NCBI RefSeq assembly: GCF_010894405.1 | Contig: NZ_JAAIYA010000009.1 | Coordinates: forward strand, 62,001 to 126,000 | Source of the DNA: Pyxidicoccus caerfyrddinensis | GTDB lineage: Bacteria > Myxococcota > Myxococcia > Myxococcales > Myxococcaceae | Reading direction: 5' to 3' | DNA: 64,000 nucleotides | Part shown: positions 1-7,594 of the stretch, piece after piece | How the letters are laid out: each line of letters begins with the position of its first letter | How positions within the stretch are numbered: the first letter of the stretch is position 1 | Notes under the pieces: model-generated | Seen by the model: only the letters and a program-made list of their open reading frames with translations | Told to the model about the DNA's origin: nothing | Databases searched by the model: none | Program-made: the position numbers and the translations under genes

Positions 1-103
1 TCCTTCCAGACCGACCGCCCCCCGGGCGGACCTCCCACCGGAATGAACGTTCCTTCCAGACCGACCGGCGGCCGCCCGGGCAGCCATGCCATCGGAATGA
101 AAG
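1..103. repeat. Decayed tandem repeat of about 50 bp
   Basis: The 17-mer starting TCCTTCCAGACC occurs at 1-17 and again at 51-67, exactly 50 bp apart. The second halves of the units also resemble each other: a GC-rich core, then CGGAATGA at 40-47 and 93-100. Fragments of the unit (CCTCCCAC, GACCGGCGGCC) persist to about 190. The unit is cut by the window start, so the copy number is unknown. No open frame or promoter is evident. Confidence 0.6.
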
Positions 104-211
104 TTTCGTCCGGGCAACCGGTGGCGGCACGGCCTCCCACCTGGGCGGAACGACCGTTCCATCAGGAGTCCCGACCGGCGGCCACCCCGCCGGCCCCGGG
201 GACGCGAGGAC

Positions 212-1387
212 GTGGTGACGTCTCCGCGCATGTCCGGAGCTTCCTCTTCCTCCTACAGCCGGCGGGCCCTGCTCCCGCTCCTGGTCCTGTGCTGCTGCGC
301 CCCGGTCTTCGCACTCGCGGAGGAACTGCCGACCGACGGGGGCACCACCACGCCCCAACCATCGCCGGAGCCCACGACGGATTCCCTTCCGAAGGACGCA
401 CTGGAGGCACTGGAGCAGCGCATCCTCGGCAAGGGCTGCGAGCCCAAGCTGCTCGGCAACGCGGACCGCCGCTTCGTCGAGGCGCAGCTCCTCTGCGATG
501 CGCACCTGTCCTTCGTCCTCGTCCAGGCCTCGCTGGACGGGCACCCGGTGCCGGACTCGCAGCGGCGGCTGAAGGCGCTGCTGGCGGATGCACTCGGCCG
601 GGCCCGGGGCCCCTTCAAGACCCAGAGCACCACGAACATCGCGGGGCAGGCACTCCCGCCCAGCGTGCTCTACCAGGGCTACGTCCTGCTGATGCTCGCG
701 GGCATGGAACGCGCCGGTCTCGCGGACGCGGAGTCCACCGCCCTCTTCGACGGCCTGGCCGCACAGCTCGTGGAAGCACTCTCGCGACAGCTCCTATTGC
801 CCAGCTTCGGCCGGTCCATCTGGCCCTGTGACAGCGCTCCGGCTGCGGCGGGCCTGCTACTCCACGGACGGCTCCGGGGTAACGCCGAGTCACGTGCCAC
901 GGGTGAGCAGCTCGTCGCGCGCCTGGTCGAGCTGTCGAACCTGCCCACGGGCTTCCCCACGAAGGTGGACGCGAAGGGACGGCTGGTAGAGCCCACGCAA
1001 CGCGCCACCACCCTCGCGTGGACGGGCGCCTTCCTGGCCATGGCCTCGCATCCGGCGGCGAAGCGCTTCACGGCCACGCTGGTGGACGGCTACTGCGACC
1101 ATCCCGCCGGCAACGCCCTGCCCCTCGCCGCCTGCCGCGAGTGGCCGCGCGGAGTGAAGGGACGGGAGGACTCCGCCAGCGGACCGCTCGTCTTCGGCGG
1201 CTACTCCGTGGGCGCGAGCGCATTGGCCATCGCCGCCACCCGACTCTCCAGCGAGCACGCGCAATGGCACGCCCACCTGCTCAACGCCGCGAGGGAGATG
1301 GGCATCCGCACCACGCTGGAGCACCCCCGGAAACAGCCCCTGGAGGCGGCGCTCTACTGGTGGGGCACCACCGTGCGCCCGTGGTAG
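212..1387 (+). CDS. Secreted protein of unknown function
   Basis: This 391-residue protein is not recognised. It opens with a likely Sec signal peptide: a basic SRR stretch, then a hydrophobic run LLPLLVLCCCAPVFA ending near residue 34. The mature part is mostly helical in character, with regularly spaced segments such as VLYQGYVLLMLAG and GPLVFGGYSVGASALAIAA. These could suggest an alpha/alpha-barrel, but I see no catalytic motif. The start is uncertain: GTG at 212 or 215 (weak GAGG just upstream) or ATG at 230. The gene converges on the phytochelatin-synthase-like gene, with only 7 bp between the stops. Confidence 0.7.
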   Translation: MVTSPRMSGASSSSYSRRALLPLLVLCCCAPVFALAEELPTDGGTTTPQPSPEPTTDSLPKDALEALEQRILGKGCEPKLLGNADRRFVEAQLLCDAHLSFVLVQASLDGHPVPDSQRRLKALLADALGRARGPFKTQSTTNIAGQALPPSVLYQGYVLLMLAGMERAGLADAESTALFDGLAAQLVEALSRQLLLPSFGRSIWPCDSAPAAAGLLLHGRLRGNAESRATGEQLVARLVELSNLPTGFPTKVDAKGRLVEPTQRATTLAWTGAFLAMASHPAAKRFTATLVDGYCDHPAGNALPLAACREWPRGVKGREDSASGPLVFGGYSVGASALAIAATRLSSEHAQWHAHLLNAAREMGIRTTLEHPRKQPLEAALYWWGTTVRPW

Positions 1388-1394
1388 CGCACAG

Positions 1395-2231
1395 CTACGG
1401 CGTGCTTCGCGCTTGCGCCGGCCTGCCCTCCTTCACCAGCAGGTAGCCACGGTTCTCCTGCACGTCCGGCGTGCGCATGGACGCGAGGAGAGCGGTGGCC
1501 TTCACCCACGCCCAGCGCTGGTCCGTGGCGTTGACGTCCATGACGAGGAACGAGTCGGACTTCGCGTCATACGCCGCCAATGGGGAGACATGTCCGCCGC
1601 CCTGCTGTCCCAGCACGGGCCGGAAGTAGTTGATGATGACGTAGTCTCCCTCCGTCTTGAGGTTCTTCTTCAGCTCCTCACGGACGACAGCGTCCTTCAG
1701 CGAGTCGTTGAGCACGCGCAGCTTCACGTCCAGCCCCTGCGCCGCGAGCATCCCCGCGAGCTGGCGAAGCTGGATGCCTGCGTCCGACTGACCACCCTCG
1801 CCGCGCGGCTGGCCGAAGACCTCCGAGCGGGTCTTCACCTCGCGCACCTTCTCGTCGAAGAAGTTGTTCTGCGTGTAGCGGTAGAAGAGCGGGTCGAAGC
1901 CCGGGGGCAATCGCGCGCGGTCCTCGGCGGACACGAGCGAGGGGTCCTGCGGCTTCGCCACCGCGTCATTCCCCATGCGCACGGCGTTGAGCACGATGAC
2001 GGACGAGGTGGGGCCGCAGAAGGCCTTGTTGCCCTGGGACTCGAACTGGTTGGCCAGGTGGAAGAAGTCCACCTTGTAGCGACTGCGCTCGAGGCGCTTG
2101 ATGGACTCGGGGGCCGCGAAGCTGACGACGACGGGGGCCGCGGGCCTGGAGCCCCTGGCGGGAGCCGTCATCGGCGCGAGGGCGGCGAGCCCACCGCCGA
2201 GCACGAGCAGCGTGGTGCGGAGCGTCTTCAT
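1395..2231 (-). CDS. Phytochelatin synthase-like cysteine peptidase, exported
   Basis: This 278-residue protein has an N-terminal signal sequence (about residues 1-27) followed by a papain-fold phytochelatin synthase domain. The catalytic Cys is in FCGPTS (C72), the His in GGHVSPLAAYD (H214) and the Asp in MDVN (D232). Only the catalytic N-terminal domain of plant enzymes is present, as is usual for bacterial members. In that family the short proteins mainly cleave Gly from glutathione rather than build long phytochelatins; this is family knowledge and is not shown here. ATG at 2231 was chosen because it directly precedes the signal peptide; the frame stays open upstream to 2342 without sensible sequence. 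It is divergent from the reverse transcriptase gene. Confidence 0.82.
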   Translation of the reverse strand: MKTLRTTLLVLGGGLAALAPMTAPARGSRPAAPVVVSFAAPESIKRLERSRYKVDFFHLANQFESQGNKAFCGPTSSVIVLNAVRMGNDAVAKPQDPSLVSAEDRARLPPGFDPLFYRYTQNNFFDEKVREVKTRSEVFGQPRGEGGQSDAGIQLRQLAGMLAAQGLDVKLRVLNDSLKDAVVREELKKNLKTEGDYVIINYFRPVLGQQGGGHVSPLAAYDAKSDSFLVMDVNATDQRWAWVKATALLASMRTPDVQENRGYLLVKEGRPAQARSTP

Positions 2232-2580
2232 CGATGCGTGGACCTGGGGTGTGTGCGTACGAAGCCGTGCGCACAGCCTGCCATGGGCCCGGACACGCCG
2301 GAAATCCAGCGCCGCCGCCTCCCTGCCTGCTCTTGGGAACACCGCGCGGCACGGTCCACTGTATCCGCCGCGTGCTACCTTCCGCGCCGTGCGGCGGTGG
2401 CCTCAACTCAAGGGGTGACGCAGTCGTCTTCGGGCGGCGCGTTCCCTCTCCGGGGCTACCCCGGGGATGCCGTGGGACGTCGGACTTCACAGCACATGCC
2501 CGGTAGTGCGCGTTGCGCACCGCGGGGCACGTAGGACAGGACAGGATGGGGCCCACCGCCGCACACCCGCCCCAGGCACG
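2232..2580. other. Divergent intergenic region upstream of the reverse transcriptase
   Basis: These 349 bases separate the phytochelatin-synthase-like gene from the reverse transcriptase. This is where a retron msr-msd RNA would be expected. I see short hairpins at 2450-2464 (CCGGGG/CCCCGG-type) and 2506-2520 (GTGCGC, loop GTT, GCGCAC), the latter inside a longer imperfect stem ending in CCGCGGG. I could not find long a1/a2 inverted repeats or a convincing msd stem-loop. The reading frame of the reverse transcriptase is open back to 2467, but those 38 codons have poor coding character. Confidence 0.4.
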
Positions 2581-3915
2581 ATGAAGAAGCCTCTTCACAC
2601 CCTTGCCCGCGGACTCGCCAGCGCGCTCCTGGCAGGCGAATGGACGTCCATTGCAATGCACGAGCGCGCCGTCACCGCGCTCGGCCAGCATTTCCAGTGG
2701 CTCACCGGCGTCGTCCGAAATGTCCGCCGCGGCTTCCACCGTCCCCCCGTGGACGCGCCCGACACACTGGCCCGCTACATCGCGCACCTGCCCTCCTTCC
2801 GGCAGGCCATGGCCCATCCAGACACGCGCCCGCGCATCCGGCACTGGCTCGTCGCCCCCACGGACATGGGGCGCATGCGCTGGCCCGTGCCCGCCCTGCC
2901 CACCACGGGTGAGCTCGCCGCGTGGCTCGGCCTGTCCGACGAGGACCTGGACTGGCTGGCGGACCGCAAGGGCTACAGTCACTCCGCGCGTGACACGCGC
3001 CTGCTCCACTATCAATGGCGCTGGGTGCCCAAGCGCACGGGCGGCGTGCGCCTGCTGGAATCTCCCAAGGCCCGACTCAAGGCGCTCCAGCGGCAGGTGC
3101 TCCACGCCATCCTGGACGCCATTCCTCCCCACGAGTCAGCCCATGCCTTCCAGCAGGGCCGCTCCGTCCTCACCTTCGCCGCGCCCCACGTGGGCCAGCA
3201 CGTGCTGCTGCGCATGGACCTGGAGGACTTCTTCACCTCCATCTCCGCCGGCCGCGTCTTCGGCGTCTTCCGCACCGCCGGCTACCCGGAGGCCGTGTCG
3301 AGCACGCTGGCCTCCCTCTGCACCCACGCCCTGCCCCTCCTCGTGCTGCGCGACATGCCGCGCCCCGCCTCCGTGGAGGACATCGACGCCCACTGGCGCG
3401 CACGGGCCCGCCTCTCCTCGCCCCACCTGCCCCAGGGCGCGCCCACCTCACCCGCGCTCGCCAACCTGTGTGCATGGGGGCTGGACGTCCGCCTGTCCAC
3501 ACTCGCCGCTTCCATGGGCGTGCGCTACTCGCGCTACGCGGATGACCTGGTCTTCTCCGGCGGCGAGGACTTGTCCCACGCCCTGGAGCGCTTCCGCCAC
3601 CTCGTGGAGACCGTCATCCGCGACGAAGGCTTCGTCCCCAACGTCCGCAAGACGCGCGTGCTGCGCCAGAGCGTCCGGCAGCAGGTGGCCGGCGTCGTGG
3701 TCAACGCGCGTCCCAATGTGCCACGCGCCGACTTCGACACACTCAAGGCCACCCTGACCAACTGCATCCGGCAGGGCCCGTCGACGCAAAACCATACAGG
3801 TCATCCTGACTTCAGGGCGCACCTGGTGGGACGTGTTGCATGGGTGGCTTCCGTGCACCCACAGCGTGGAGCCCGCCTCCACGCGCTCCTCGACGCCATC
3901 GACTGGTCGCGTTGA
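2581..3915 (+). CDS. Retron-like reverse transcriptase
   Basis: This is an RNA-directed DNA polymerase of the retron/group II-like lineage, 444 residues from ATG 2581. A poorly conserved N-terminal region (about 1-140) precedes the palm and fingers: VPKRTGGVRLLESPK (149-163), the catalytic Asp in MDLEDFF (D213), LPQGAPTSPALANL (283-296) and the active-site box RYADD (318-322). A thumb-like tail follows. It resembles myxobacterial retron RTs in length and blocks 3-5. Two signatures used to recognise retron RTs are altered: NAxxH reads FAAPH (199-203) and VTG reads VAG (369-371). No retron RNA was found upstream, and the next gene (subtilisin lipoprotein, 113 bp away) looks independent. It could be a retron with a diverged RNA or an RT with another role. 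Confidence 0.85.
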   Translation: MKKPLHTLARGLASALLAGEWTSIAMHERAVTALGQHFQWLTGVVRNVRRGFHRPPVDAPDTLARYIAHLPSFRQAMAHPDTRPRIRHWLVAPTDMGRMRWPVPALPTTGELAAWLGLSDEDLDWLADRKGYSHSARDTRLLHYQWRWVPKRTGGVRLLESPKARLKALQRQVLHAILDAIPPHESAHAFQQGRSVLTFAAPHVGQHVLLRMDLEDFFTSISAGRVFGVFRTAGYPEAVSSTLASLCTHALPLLVLRDMPRPASVEDIDAHWRARARLSSPHLPQGAPTSPALANLCAWGLDVRLSTLAASMGVRYSRYADDLVFSGGEDLSHALERFRHLVETVIRDEGFVPNVRKTRVLRQSVRQQVAGVVVNARPNVPRADFDTLKATLTNCIRQGPSTQNHTGHPDFRAHLVGRVAWVASVHPQRGARLHALLDAIDWSR

Positions 3916-4028
3916 GCACGCCTGTTCATTGACCGACCGCTGTCTCATCCCAGGGGGCCGAATCAGGGATAAACCGCCTTAAACGTCGATTCGTTTCACC
4001 CGGACAACTCCTTTCCCGAAGGTGAAAC

Positions 4029-5333
4029 ATGTATCGACACATCTTGAAGTGGACGCTCACCGTGGGCGCGCTGGTGTTCCTGGGTGGGTGTGCGTCGCAG
4101 CAGGCGCCGTGCAGAGACCCGGCCGCGAAGCGAATCACCCTGAGCCAGCAGCGCACCGGAAAGTTCCTCACCGTCCGCAAGAAGGTGCCGGGCGAGTACA
4201 TCATCGTGCTGAAGGCGCCGGAGCAGAGCGTGGCGCAGGTGGCGGTGACGCAGGCCACGCACAGCCTCACCGCGAAGTACGGCGGCAGCGCCTTCGCCGT
4301 GTACGAGCACGCGCTGCGCGGCTTCGCCAGCAAGATGAGCGAGGCCCAGGCGCGGGCCATGGCCAATGACCCGGCGGTGGCCTACGTGCAGGAGAACGGC
4401 GTCGTCTCCCTCGCCGAGAGCCAGCCCCGCCCCACCTGGGGCATCGACCGGGTGGACCAGCGCGACCTGCCGCTCGACCGGCTCTACATGTACACCGCCA
4501 CGGGGCTGGGCGTGCACGTGTACATCCTCGACACGGGCGTGCGCTTCTCGCACCAGGAGTTCGGCGGTAGGGCCTCGCTCGGCTTCGACTCCGTGGGCGA
4601 CAGCATGAAGGGCAATGACTGCCACGGCCACGGCACGCACGTGTCGGGCACCGTGGCGGGCAGCACCTACGGCCTCGCCAAGAACGCCAGCATCCACTCC
4701 GTCCGCGTGCTCGGGTGTGACGGCTCCGGCTCCACCTCGGGCGTCGTCGCCGGCATCGACTGGGTGACGAAGAACCACCAGTCCCCCGCGGTCGCCAACA
4801 TGAGCCTCGGCGGTGACACCGACCAGGCCATCGACGACGCGGTCCGCCAGTCCATCGCCTCGGGCGTCACCTACGTCGTCGCCGCGGGCAACGAGGATGC
4901 GGACGCTTGCAAGCACTCGCCCGCGCGCACGCCGGAGGCCATCACCGTGGCCGCCACCGACGACGGGGACCAACGCGCGTCCTTCTCCAACTGGGGTGAC
5001 TGCGTGGACGTCTTCGCGCCCGGCAACAAAATCACCTCCTCGTGGCACTACGGCGACGATGCGACGCGCGTCCTCAGCGGCACCTCCATGGCGTCGCCCC
5101 ACGTGGCGGGCGTGGTGGCCCTCTTCCTCGAGATGAACCCCAAGGCCACGCCGGACGAAATCACCACCGCGCTCATCTCCAACTTCACCACCGACAAGGT
5201 GGCCAACCCCGGCTGGTGCTCGCCCAACCGGATGGCCTACTCGGGCTTCATCGGCGCCGTGCCCCTGCTCCCCACCGTCATGAGGGCGCGCATCCAGGCA
5301 CCGGCTCCCGTCACTGATAGCACCCCGCGGTAA
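4029..5333 (+). CDS. Subtilisin-family (S8) serine protease lipoprotein
   Basis: This 434-residue secreted protease has a lipoprotein signal ending in the lipobox LGGC (lipidated C21). An I9-type inhibitory propeptide follows at about 54-128 (GEYIIVLKAP...AYVQENGVVSL). The proteinase-K-like catalytic domain has Asp in YILDTGV (D168), His in CHGHGTHVSG (H201) and Ser in GTSMASPHVAG (S353), with the oxyanion Asn in VVAAGNED. Cysteines in the catalytic domain fit the disulfide-bonded proteinase K group. A nutrient-degrading or predatory role would fit a myxobacterium but is inference. The start has an AAGG-containing ribosome site just upstream, and a strong terminator follows the gene. Confidence 0.92.
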   Translation: MYRHILKWTLTVGALVFLGGCASQQAPCRDPAAKRITLSQQRTGKFLTVRKKVPGEYIIVLKAPEQSVAQVAVTQATHSLTAKYGGSAFAVYEHALRGFASKMSEAQARAMANDPAVAYVQENGVVSLAESQPRPTWGIDRVDQRDLPLDRLYMYTATGLGVHVYILDTGVRFSHQEFGGRASLGFDSVGDSMKGNDCHGHGTHVSGTVAGSTYGLAKNASIHSVRVLGCDGSGSTSGVVAGIDWVTKNHQSPAVANMSLGGDTDQAIDDAVRQSIASGVTYVVAAGNEDADACKHSPARTPEAITVAATDDGDQRASFSNWGDCVDVFAPGNKITSSWHYGDDATRVLSGTSMASPHVAGVVALFLEMNPKATPDEITTALISNFTTDKVANPGWCSPNRMAYSGFIGAVPLLPTVMRARIQAPAPVTDSTPR

Positions 5334-5356
5334 CCCCTCCCACGCGGAGGTGCTCC

Positions 5357-5400
5357 AGGCAGCCCGGCTCCCCGCCTACGGGAGCCGGGCTGTCTGCTTT
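5357..5400 (+). terminator. Intrinsic terminator after the S8 protease gene
   Basis: A near-perfect 17-bp stem (5357-5373 with 5381-5397, one G-T pairing) with a short loop is followed by a CTTT run. It lies 24 bases past the protease stop codon. Confidence 0.75.
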
Positions 5401-5517
5401 GCGGGCCCCGGGCCTCGGGAAACGTCAGGAAGCCCCCGCCGCCCGCGTCCCGGCGACAGTGCCCGGCCGGCCGCGCTCCTCGCGTCCCGCCCGCGGCGTG
5501 AGGAGGCACGAGAGGCC

Positions 5518-5766
5518 ATGGCGACGCTCAACATCACCTATGACGGGATGTCCGCGGACGTGCCGGTGGAGCTGGACCGGCCGGTGTCGGACACGGACGT
5601 GCGGCGCATCGCCGCGGAGCTGGTGCGCTCCGGCGGGGTGCCCGGGCTGCACCTGAACCATCTGCGCGAGGACGCGTTCCAGCACTACGTGGTGGACCGG
5701 TTCCGCGGTGCGCGCGGCGACGAGCGCATCTACCTGCGCCCCAAGGTGCCGTTCGGCGCCCGGTGA
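5518..5766 (+). CDS. Small protein paired with the E1-like enzyme (possible beta-grasp)
   Basis: This is an 82-residue protein with ATG at 5518 and a purine-rich GAGGAG-type ribosome site. It begins with two probable beta strands (ATLNITYDG, ADVPVELD), then a helix (SDTDVRRIAAELVRSGG). This order recalls a ubiquitin-like beta-grasp protein, but the call is a guess from predicted pattern only. The C-terminus is GAR rather than the di-glycine of ubiquitin-like modifiers. It ends 9 bases before the ThiF-family gene with another good ribosome site between them, so the two are almost certainly co-transcribed. It is not recognised by sequence, and it could equally be a small substrate-binding partner. 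Confidence 0.7.
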   Translation: MATLNITYDGMSADVPVELDRPVSDTDVRRIAAELVRSGGVPGLHLNHLREDAFQHYVVDRFRGARGDERIYLRPKVPFGAR

Positions 5767-5775
5767 GGTGAGGCC

Positions 5776-6357
5776 ATGCGCATCCTCTTCTGTGGCGTGG
5801 GGGCCATTGGCTCCTCGGCGGCGGTGCTGTGCCGCAACCTGGAGGCCCAGCTGGCCTTCATCGACTTCGACCGGGTGGAGTCCAAGAACCTGCTCGCCCA
5901 GGCGTACGTGAAGCCCTCGGTGGGGAAGAACAAGGCCGAGGCCCTCAAGCTGCAGCTGCTCAACCTGCACGGCGTGAAGGCCGAGTCCTTCGGCGTGCGC
6001 CTCACCCGCGACAACGTGGAGGCGCTGTGCGGCGGGGGTGACTTGCTGGTGGACTGCTTCGACAACCGGGACAGCCGCCTGCTGCTCAGCGAGTACGCGC
6101 GCAAGGCGGGCAAGCCGCTGGTGCACGGGGCGGTGAGCGCGGACGGCACCTTCGGTCTGGTGCGCTGGGACGAGCGCTTCACCCCGGATGCCGAGGACAC
6201 GGCGGGCCAGGCCACCTGCGAGGGCGGCGCGCACCTGCCCCTGCTGGGCCTGCTGGCCGCGACGCTCGCCCGCGCCGTGCAGGACTTCGTGAAGCACGGC
6301 GTGAAGCGCGATGCCCTGGTCAACCTGACGGCGGTCATCCCCACGATGGGCGCGTGA
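5776..6357 (+). CDS. ThiF/MoeB-family (E1-like) adenylyltransferase, short form
   Basis: This 193-residue Rossmann-fold protein is of the E1/ThiF superfamily, whose members adenylate the C-terminus of ubiquitin-like proteins or other substrates. Visible motifs are GVGAIG (7-12), the acidic strand end FIDFDRVESKN (29-38), GKNKAEAL with the conserved Lys, and DCFDNRDSR (93-101). The usual NxxRQ nucleotide-binding motif reads NLLAQ, so the conserved Arg is Ala at residue 41. The paired CxxC zinc motifs of MoeB/ThiF are absent. C148 (ATCEGG) is the best candidate for a catalytic Cys. It forms a two-gene unit with the 82-residue protein upstream. Confidence 0.85.
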   Translation: MRILFCGVGAIGSSAAVLCRNLEAQLAFIDFDRVESKNLLAQAYVKPSVGKNKAEALKLQLLNLHGVKAESFGVRLTRDNVEALCGGGDLLVDCFDNRDSRLLLSEYARKAGKPLVHGAVSADGTFGLVRWDERFTPDAEDTAGQATCEGGAHLPLLGLLAATLARAVQDFVKHGVKRDALVNLTAVIPTMGA

Positions 6358-6363
6358 GAAAAC

Positions 6364-6400
6364 AGAGGCCCCGGGGCTCACGAGCTCCGGGGCCTCTTGC
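6364..6400. terminator. Bidirectional terminator between convergent genes
   Basis: A perfect 11-bp stem, AGAGGCCCCGG at 6364-6374 with its complement at 6388-6398, lies between the ThiF gene stop and the convergent minus-strand gene ending at 6413. T-rich and A-rich flanks on the two sides make it usable from both directions. Confidence 0.7.
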
Positions 6401-6412
6401 GTGGACGGAGGT

Positions 6413-6676
6413 CTACTCCAGCGTGCGCAGGAGCACCTGGGCCAGCCTTCGCACGGCGTAGCCCTCGAAGTCGTCGACGGGGTCGAGGCTGGAGGGGAAC
6501 ACCTCGAGCAGGCTGTCCAGGAGCCGCTTCACCCGCCGCTGGCGCTCCTCCGTTCCAGACGTGTCGCCCCGGGCCCGCGCCGCGCTGTCCTCCTCTTCGA
6601 GCAGGAAAGCGGCGTGGAGGAGGTGCTGCCAGCGGTCCTCGCGCATGGTGTCGTTCCCGAGCTCGGACGCGCTCAC
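6413..6676 (-). CDS. Small protein translationally coupled to rnk
   Basis: This 87-residue helical, charged protein is of unknown function. The best start is GTG at 6676, because it overlaps the rnk stop as GTGA, a classic translational-coupling arrangement. An internal ATG at 6646 would give 77 residues. The sequence REDRWQHLLHAAFLLEEEDS and a helical C-terminal half suggest a compact helical bundle. It has no Cys and no membrane segment. Its likely role is linked to rnk through co-translation only. Confidence 0.6.
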   Translation of the reverse strand: MSASELGNDTMREDRWQHLLHAAFLLEEEDSAARARGDTSGTEERQRRVKRLLDSLLEVFPSSLDPVDDFEGYAVRRLAQVLLRTLE

Positions 6677-7089
6677 AGATGGAAGTGTCCCGCGGCCTCG
6701 GGCTGGTAGGGCACGGCCACCACGCGCAGCCGGCGCCGACGGCCACCGGGCACCTCCAATTCCACGCGCTGCCCCAGCGACAGCCCCAGGAGGGCCACGC
6801 CCACCGGCGCGAGCACCGACACGCGGCCGGGAGCACTCCGCGAGTCCTTGGGGTAGCTGAGCGTCACCTGCTGGAACTCGCCCCTTCCCTCGTCCTCGAA
6901 GAGGACGGTGCTGTTCATCGTCACGAGGCCCGGCGGCACGGCCTCGGGGGAGGTGACGCGCGCCTTCGAGAGCTTCCACTCGAGCGCCTCGGTGTGCTCG
7001 GAGGGAGCGTCACTTCCGTGGAGGTCGAGCACCCGCTGCAGGCGCTCCAGGTCCAGCTCGGTGACGGCAACGGTATGTGGGGTGTGCAT
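6673..7089 (-). CDS. rnk: Rnk-type nucleoside diphosphate kinase regulator / GreA-B-like factor
   Basis: This 138-residue protein matches the Rnk family in size and order. An N-terminal coiled-coil-like helical part (TELDLERLQRVLDL) is followed by a C-terminal GreA/GreB FKBP-like domain with the signature VSVLAPVGVALLGLSLGQ and the VPGG turn. Rnk binds RNA polymerase and influences nucleoside diphosphate kinase levels in other bacteria. The ATG at 7089 has an AAGGAA ribosome site. The gene is followed by a coupled small gene. Confidence 0.82.
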   Translation of the reverse strand: MHTPHTVAVTELDLERLQRVLDLHGSDAPSEHTEALEWKLSKARVTSPEAVPPGLVTMNSTVLFEDEGRGEFQQVTLSYPKDSRSAPGRVSVLAPVGVALLGLSLGQRVELEVPGGRRRRLRVVAVPYQPEAAGHFHL

Positions 7090-7594
7090 GGGGGTTCCTT
7101 TGCAATGAGAGACGGAGGCGGCAGGAGGATGGACGTGGGTGCGCCCCGACAGCGGTGGCGCTGTCGCGCACCCGGGGACGACGCCGAGGCTCAGGGCTGA
7201 ATGGGAGGGGGGGACGCCGCACGCTAGGAAAGGCGCGTGGCGTCCGTCCCAAGCCAGGCCGTGGCCCGGCCGTGTGCGAGCAGGACCCGGCCGTCCGCGA
7301 CCTGGCGGCTTCCAGTGCTCACCAGGGCTGACGTCACGAGGGCCATGAGGGCAATCACACCATGGAGGGCCGGGCGGCCCTCCCCATCCAGGCGAGTGAG
7401 TCTACCACGGGGCTCATCATCGCGGGTTGCAGGCTCCCATGAACGTAACGGAGCGGCCACTCCGGAGCCCAACGATACCCATCGTACGACAACTATCGTA
7501 GCTCCCCTCCTCCGAATCCTTTACCACCGTGGAAGGACGGTGGTCCCCTGCGCGGGCCCGTGGGCAATCCCTGCCCGGGGCCTCTGGAGCTCCC
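7090..7594. other. 505-bp divergent intergenic region
   Basis: This is the region between rnk (minus) and the serine hydrolase gene (plus). Long frames exist on both strands, but none has a ribosome site or recognisable product. Near the hydrolase side are repeated ATCGTA hexamers (about 7481-7500). A perfect 8-bp hairpin with a 6-base loop lies at 7523-7544, 50 bases before the hydrolase start, and could be an operator or a short transcript leader. Nothing else is evident. Confidence 0.35.
7523..7544 (+). promoter_or_regulatory. Perfect hairpin in the leader of the serine hydrolase gene
   Basis: ACCACCGT at 7523-7530 pairs exactly with ACGGTGGT at 7537-7544. The position upstream of the hydrolase start suggests an operator or a leader hairpin. 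No T-run follows, so a terminator is unlikely. Confidence 0.3.

Noticed and set aside
4029..5333. Subtilisin as an effector of the reverse transcriptase
   Set aside because: It has a lipoprotein signal, a propeptide and its own ribosome site and terminator, which fit an exported digestive protease rather than an intracellular effector.
7224..7472. 82-codon minus-strand frame in the rnk-hydrolase spacer
   Set aside because: No ribosome site and no recognisable pattern. A faint resemblance to amidohydrolase N-termini is too weak to use.
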